The notes under the pieces: generated by a model
What the model was told of the DNA's origin: nothing
What the model saw: the letters and a program-made list of their open reading frames with translations, nothing else
Databases searched by the model: none
Shown here: in pieces, positions 60,120 to 64,000 of the stretch
How positions within the stretch are numbered: the stretch's first letter is position 1
Layout: each line of letters begins with the position of its first letter
Source of the DNA: Kitasatospora fiedleri
Lineage (GTDB): Bacteria > Actinomycetota > Actinomycetes > Streptomycetales > Streptomycetaceae
Assembly: GCF_948472415.1 (NCBI RefSeq)
Contig: NZ_OX419519.1
Span: 6,911,001 to 6,975,000 of the forward strand
Length of the DNA stretch: 64,000 nucleotides
Direction of reading: 5' to 3'
Translations under genes and position numbers: made by a program

Positions 60120-62474
60120 TCAGGCCGCCGGACCCACCCTGACTGTGGTGAGCCGGCCGCCCTCGGCCTCCCGGACCACCTCGATCCGGGTGCCGGTGTC
60201 CGGCACCTGCACCCCGAGCTGCGGGATCGCCGGGTCGGTGTACACCCCGGCGCGGTCGTCGAACACCGGCACCGCCGGCTCGGCCGGGACCCTGGTGGCC
60301 GCGCCCGCCCGGTGCAGCGTGAACGCGTCGGTCCGCCGCAGCGAGAAGGTCGCGTCGTAGGGCTGCGCGCGCCCGTTGGCGACCGTGCCGTCCTCGAACC
60401 GCAGCGCCTTCGGGTGCGCGTCCACCGGCAGGATCAGGCCGCCGCCCGGGTGGTCGGCCGTGTTGTTGTCGCCGTGGGCGGTGTCCCAGAGCCAGACCAG
60501 CACGCCTTCCTGGTACGGGTAGGTGTCGATCACGTCGCCCTTCCCGGCGACGCCGGTGTACCCGAAGTTGTACGGGCCGGTCCTCAGGAAGGCGCCGTAG
60601 CCGGCGTAGCGGCGGTTCTCCACCAGGTACGCCCGCGGGTGCTGCCGGACGGCCTCCGCGCCCTGGAGGACCGAGAAGCCGACCTGCGTCCAGGCGGCCC
60701 CGCCGTCCTCCGCGCTGTCGTCCACCAGCACCGCGCCGCCGGCGGTCAGCCGCACCGCGTCGACCAGCACGCCCCGGCCGTGGGTGTTGGAGTCGGAGGT
60801 GGCGTGGAAGCGCACCCGCAGGCTCCGGCCCAGGTAGGCGTCGAGCGGGACGCGCAGTTGCCGCCAGCCGTTCGAGGCGCCGCTCAGGCCGGGGGTCAGT
60901 GCGGGGGTGTCGCCGATCGGCTGCCCGTCGACGGTGCCGTGCAGCGGCGCCCAGGTCCGGCCGTCGTCGGCCGAGCCCTCCACCGTGAGGAAGTCGTAGT
61001 CCGGCTCGGTGTCGTACCAGGTCGCGGCGGTCAGTTCGGCCGGGCCGGTGGCACCGGTCAGGTCGACGGTGCGCGAGAGCACGGCGTCCAGGTTGTCGCC
61101 GGTGTCGCTCCACCACTGTCGGCCGCCCTGGTACGGGGCGGCCAGCGCGGTGGTGGTGCTGCTCGGCGGCAGGTGCACCAGGACGGCCTGCGCCTGGTCG
61201 GTCCGATAACCGCTGACGCCGAGGGTGTGGCTGGAGCGGGTCGCGGCCCGGGCCTCGTCGTAGTCGAGCCAGCCCAGTTGGAGCTTGCTCCAGGCGTCCA
61301 GGTCGCCGGGGTACTCGCCGGTGCTGTTCCGGCCCTTGCCCAGGTAGGAGCCGGAGGACATCAGCGACCAGAAGCCGACCGCGTTGTCGCCGCTGCTGGT
61401 CGGGTACAGGTCGGGCAGGCCGAGGTTGTGGCCGAACTCGTGCGAGAACAGGCCCACGCCGCTGTTCTCGCCCGCCTGCACGTAGTCGTAGACGTACAGG
61501 CCGCTGTCGCCGACCGGTGCGCCGCCGATCCGGTTGCCCGCCGGGCCGGTCCGGCCGGTCGGGTCGGGGAAGGTCCAGCTGCGGTGCGCCCACAGGGCGT
61601 CCGCGCCCTGGGCGCCGCCGCCCCAGGTCTCGTCGACGCCGGCGTGCACCACGATCACGTTGTCGAGGTAGCCGTCCGGCTCGTCGAAGTCGCCGTCCCC
61701 GTCATGGTCGTAGCGGTCCTCGGTGTCGTACTGGGCGAGTTCCGCCCGCACGGCGGCCAGGGTGCGGCCCTTGGCGATCTCGCCGTCGTACCAGGCCCGG
61801 GTGGCGTCCCGGACGAACTCCTGGGCCTGGGGCCACGCGCCGCCGCCCTGCGGGCCCCGGTTGGAGCCGTAGCGGGCCTCGTTCCACGGCACGGTCACCC
61901 AGTCCGAGACGGTGCCCCGGAGGTCGTACCGGCCCGAGGACTGGGTGCGGTAGAAGTTGCGCACGGAGTTCGCGCCGGGCGTGTCGTCGAAGAACATCTT
62001 CTGGTAGTAGGCGCGGCTGAAGTCGCGCTCCCAGTAGGTGTGGGTGTCGTTCCCGCCCGGCCGCGGGATCGCGTTGTGCCGCGGGCCGGGGGTGCCGCCG
62101 TAGCGGACCTGGCCGTCGTACCGGGTGGTGGTGTCGACCTGGTCGCCGAACTGGGCCAGGATCACGAACACCTTGTCGGTGCGCTGCCTGGCCAGTTGGA
62201 CGTAGTCGTCGCCGATCTTCACCTTGGCCGGCGCGGACCTGCCGTTCCTGGCGACCCCGCCCTGGTTGACCTGCTCCAGGGCCCGGGTCCTGAGGGACTG
62301 CCGGGCCTGCTCCTGCGGCGGCAGCGGGGAGGGCGGCGCCTCCCGGCCATCCGCTCCCTGGTCCGAGGTCAACTCGACGGCTGACTTGGCGGGTTGGGCG
62401 AACGTAGGAGTGGCGGTCAGTGCTATCGCGCCGGTGGTCAGCGCGGCCATGAGGGCCGCGCGAAGTCTGCGCAC
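60120..62474 (-). CDS. Secreted M6 (immune inhibitor A-type) metalloprotease
   Basis: 784 residues. Signal peptide (RRLRAALMAALTTGAIALTATPTFA) with start GTG at 62474 and GAGGAG upstream. A propeptide of about 80 residues leads to the M6 catalytic domain with zinc motif HEFGHNLGLPD (His345, Glu346, His349). It also has the calcium-type loop DHDGDGDFDEPDGYLDN and the Met-turn region FWSLMSSGSYL. The C-terminal MAM/immune-inhibitor beta domains contain DAVRLTAGG and FLRTGPYNFGYTG. It digests proteins outside the cell. A GntR-type motif 40-51 bases upstream suggests control together with hydroxyproline catabolism. Confidence 0.93.
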   Translation of the reverse strand: MRRLRAALMAALTTGAIALTATPTFAQPAKSAVELTSDQGADGREAPPSPLPPQEQARQSLRTRALEQVNQGGVARNGRSAPAKVKIGDDYVQLARQRTDKVFVILAQFGDQVDTTTRYDGQVRYGGTPGPRHNAIPRPGGNDTHTYWERDFSRAYYQKMFFDDTPGANSVRNFYRTQSSGRYDLRGTVSDWVTVPWNEARYGSNRGPQGGGAWPQAQEFVRDATRAWYDGEIAKGRTLAAVRAELAQYDTEDRYDHDGDGDFDEPDGYLDNVIVVHAGVDETWGGGAQGADALWAHRSWTFPDPTGRTGPAGNRIGGAPVGDSGLYVYDYVQAGENSGVGLFSHEFGHNLGLPDLYPTSSGDNAVGFWSLMSSGSYLGKGRNSTGEYPGDLDAWSKLQLGWLDYDEARAATRSSHTLGVSGYRTDQAQAVLVHLPPSSTTTALAAPYQGGRQWWSDTGDNLDAVLSRTVDLTGATGPAELTAATWYDTEPDYDFLTVEGSADDGRTWAPLHGTVDGQPIGDTPALTPGLSGASNGWRQLRVPLDAYLGRSLRVRFHATSDSNTHGRGVLVDAVRLTAGGAVLVDDSAEDGGAAWTQVGFSVLQGAEAVRQHPRAYLVENRRYAGYGAFLRTGPYNFGYTGVAGKGDVIDTYPYQEGVLVWLWDTAHGDNNTADHPGGGLILPVDAHPKALRFEDGTVANGRAQPYDATFSLRRTDAFTLHRAGAATRVPAEPAVPVFDDRAGVYTDPAIPQLGVQVPDTGTRIEVVREAEGGRLTTVRVGPAA

Positions 62475-62513
62475 GTGACCCGCTCCTCTCGGGGGTGGGC
62501 AACTGGATGGCCG

Positions 62514-62525
62514 GTAATATTTCAC
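62514..62525 (-). promoter_or_regulatory. GntR-type operator candidate, site e
   Basis: On the minus strand GTGAAATATTAC, one base different from site a at 35098. It overlaps a further GTGACAT half-site (62521-62532). It is centred about 45 bases before the M6 protease start. Confidence 0.55.
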
Positions 62526-63663
62526 ATGTCACCCATTGCGTGGAAGGGGCTGCCCCCGACTCCCCGCGCAGGAAGTCCAGTTCCACCGCGGCGACCCGCT
62601 CCAGCGCCCCGTCCGGCAGCAGGTGGCTCACCCCCGGCAGCGGCAGCACGCGGTGCGACCGGCCCGCCCGGGTCGGCACCTCGGACAGTCGCAGGGTGTG
62701 CGAGGGGTGCACGTTGTGGTCCGCCAGGCCGTGGATCGGCAGCAGCGGGCGGCACAGCCCCGGCGCGTCGCCGAGCAGGCAGTCCGCCGCGTATCCCGCC
62801 GGGTTGTCCTCCGGCAGGCCCAGGTAGCGCTCGGTGTACGCGGTGTCGTACGGCCGGAAATCGGTCGGCGGAGCGCCCGCGCCGGCCGCGTGGAACACGT
62901 CCGGGCGGCGCAGCACCGCCAGCGCCGCGAAGTACCCGCCGTACGACCAGCCGCGCACGCCGACCCGCCCCAGGTCCAGGTCCGGATGGGCGGCGCCGAG
63001 CGCCCGCAGCGCGGCCACCTGGTCGTCCAGCGCGACCTGCGAGAAGCGGCGGAAGACCGCCCGGGTGAAGTCCGGCGAGACGAACGGGGTGCCCCGGTTG
63101 TCCACTGTGACCACGGCGAAGCCCTGGTCGGCCCACCACTGCTTCAGCTGCCGGCGGCGCGGCTCGTTGGCGACCGCCTGGAAGCCCGGGCCGCCGTACA
63201 CGTCCAGTAGCACCGGCAGCCGGTGGCCCGCCGCGTGCCCGCGCGGGTACAGCACCGCGCCGGGCAGGCCGAGTTCGGTCACCCGGGCCAGCAACGGGCG
63301 CGGGCGGTAGGGGAGTTCGGCCGACCGGTCAGGAAAGCCCCGGCTGCCCGGTGGAGTTCGCAGCTCCCGGCGGACGCCGTCCAGCGAGGCCGAGATGAGC
63401 AGCAGCGCGTCCTCGGCGTGGGCGGCCACCGCGTGCACGCCCGCGCTCGCGGTGAGCCGCTCCAGCGCCCCGGTGTCCGGGTCGAGCAGGAACACGTGCT
63501 GGTCGGCCGGGTCGCCGTCGCCCGCCTCGATCAGCAGCCGGCCGTCCCGCCGGGGGCCGCCCACCCGGCGGACCTGGAGCCGCTCGTCGGTGAGGACCTT
63601 GCCGTTGGTTGCCGCGCCGCGCCGCGCCGGGTTCGGCTGGAAGCATGAAGTGTGAAATGCCAC
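62522..63663 (-). pseudogene. S9 prolyl oligopeptidase/DPP4-type peptidase, truncated remnant
   Basis: The alpha/beta-hydrolase domain is present with nucleophile Ser in GWSYGGYFAAL, Asp in IHGLADHNVHPS and His in PGVSHLLPD. Only about the last third of the beta-propeller remains (HVFLLDPDTGALERLT onward), whereas intact DPP4-type enzymes are near 700 residues. At the other end the frame runs past the expected C-terminus (AVELDFLRGE) without a stop; a one-base shift would end it at 62522. The remnant begins directly at a GntR-type motif, as if an internal deletion joined promoter to mid-gene. Probably non-functional. Confidence 0.7.
63652..63663 (+). promoter_or_regulatory. GntR-type operator candidate, site f
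   Basis: GTGAAATGCCAC, 9 of 12 matches to site e. It lies at the extreme 5' end of the S9 remnant. It is the weakest single site of the set. Confidence 0.35.
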
Positions 63664-63806
63664 GCGTCATACGGAGGGTCGGCGCCGCCGAATCCGGGGA
63701 ACCGGCGCACGACAGCGGCGCGCCCGGCCGTGAGCGGGGCGGGCGGGGCGAGGTAGGCCGGGGGCGGGGTGACCGGCCGCGGGTGGGGCTGACCGGCTCC
63801 GGGTCG

Positions 63807-64000
63807 TCAGGCCACGGCGGAGGCGTCCCGGTAGAGCACGGTGCGGAAGATCCCGGAGACCGTGGCCCCCACCAGCAGCGTGCAGACCAGGAGCAGGGCG
63901 GCGAGCACCCCGCCCGCGGCGGCGAGGCCCGCGCTGTTCGACTCCGCCCCGAGCATGAACGCCACGAACCCGACGACCACCGAGAGGACCAGGGGCACTG
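63807..64000 (-). CDS. C-terminal end of a multi-pass membrane protein, cut by the window edge
   Basis: About 63 residues visible, with two membrane helices (LVLSVVVGFVAFMLG and GGVLAALLLVCTLLVGATV) and an ending VSGIFRTVLYRDASAVA. The SGIF-RTALYRYA-like ending recalls the DUF6159-type or glycerophosphodiesterase-associated membrane proteins of Streptomyces, a tentative match. The rest lies beyond the right edge. Confidence 0.55.
   Translation of the reverse strand, partial: VPLVLSVVVGFVAFMLGAESNSAGLAAAGGVLAALLLVCTLLVGATVSGIFRTVLYRDASAVA

Noticed and set aside
1..64000. Prophage, integrative element or transposon boundaries
   Set aside because: I found no integrase, transposase, tRNA attachment site or flanking repeats. 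The shift in gene content after tatC is not marked by any mobile-element signature.

Overview
The window is very GC-rich (third codon positions are almost all G or C). It uses GTG and TTG starts freely and encodes a Pup-proteasome system, PafBC, and several LuxR-type response regulators. Together these point to a filamentous actinobacterium of the family Streptomycetaceae (Streptomyces or Kitasatospora). I saw no tRNA, rRNA, CRISPR array, insertion sequence or prophage.

Layout. (1) 1-8.3 kb: an alpha-glucan locus. It holds the 3' end of a secreted multi-domain GH87 alpha-1,3-glucanase/mycodextranase, a sugar ABC transporter (binding lipoprotein and two permeases) and a cytoplasmic GH13 alpha-glucosidase. 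(2) 8.3-20.7 kb: mostly housekeeping genes: a membrane-anchored GH18-like protein, methionine synthase metH, a HAD phosphatase, an orphan peptide-binding lipoprotein, an orphan response regulator joined to a RecB-like Fe-S nuclease, a site-2 protease with CBS domains, and the tRNA m1A58 methyltransferase. (3) 20.7-35.0 kb: the proteasome block: ferredoxin, arc, dop, pup, prcB, prcA, pafA, three FKBP-type prolyl isomerases, pafB, pafC, two small genes, tatA and tatC. Hairpins lie at most of its junctions.

(4) 35.1-44.4 kb: a hydroxyproline catabolic cluster. It encodes a three-part D-hydroxyproline dehydrogenase, a DHDPS-family deaminase, a 4-hydroxyproline epimerase, an aldehyde dehydrogenase, a second proline-racemase-family enzyme, a decayed ornithine-cyclodeaminase-family gene and a GntR/FCD regulator. 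(5) 44.4-55 kb: accessory genes: a flavin-reductase/ArsR pair, an ABC exporter divergent from a two-component system, an AraC/GyrI-like regulator, an AhpD-like protein, nitronate monooxygenase, a TmrB-like ATPase and an Xaa-Pro peptidase. (6) 55.2-57.7 kb: three roadblock/LC7 proteins and a DUF4388-like protein. (7) 58.1-64 kb: an MFS exporter with an ArsR-like regulator, a secreted M6 metalloprotease, an S9 prolyl-oligopeptidase remnant and the end of a membrane protein.

The most interesting signal is a 12-bp AT-rich motif, approximately GTGAMATWTTAC, repeated at six promoters. Three lie inside the hydroxyproline cluster (one at the GntR gene itself). The others lie before the Xaa-Pro peptidase, the secreted M6 protease and the S9 peptidase remnant, up to 20 kb away. 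I infer a GntR-controlled regulon for breaking down proline/hydroxyproline-rich protein such as collagen. A second notable pattern is that every clear frame-disrupted gene lies in the last 22 kb.
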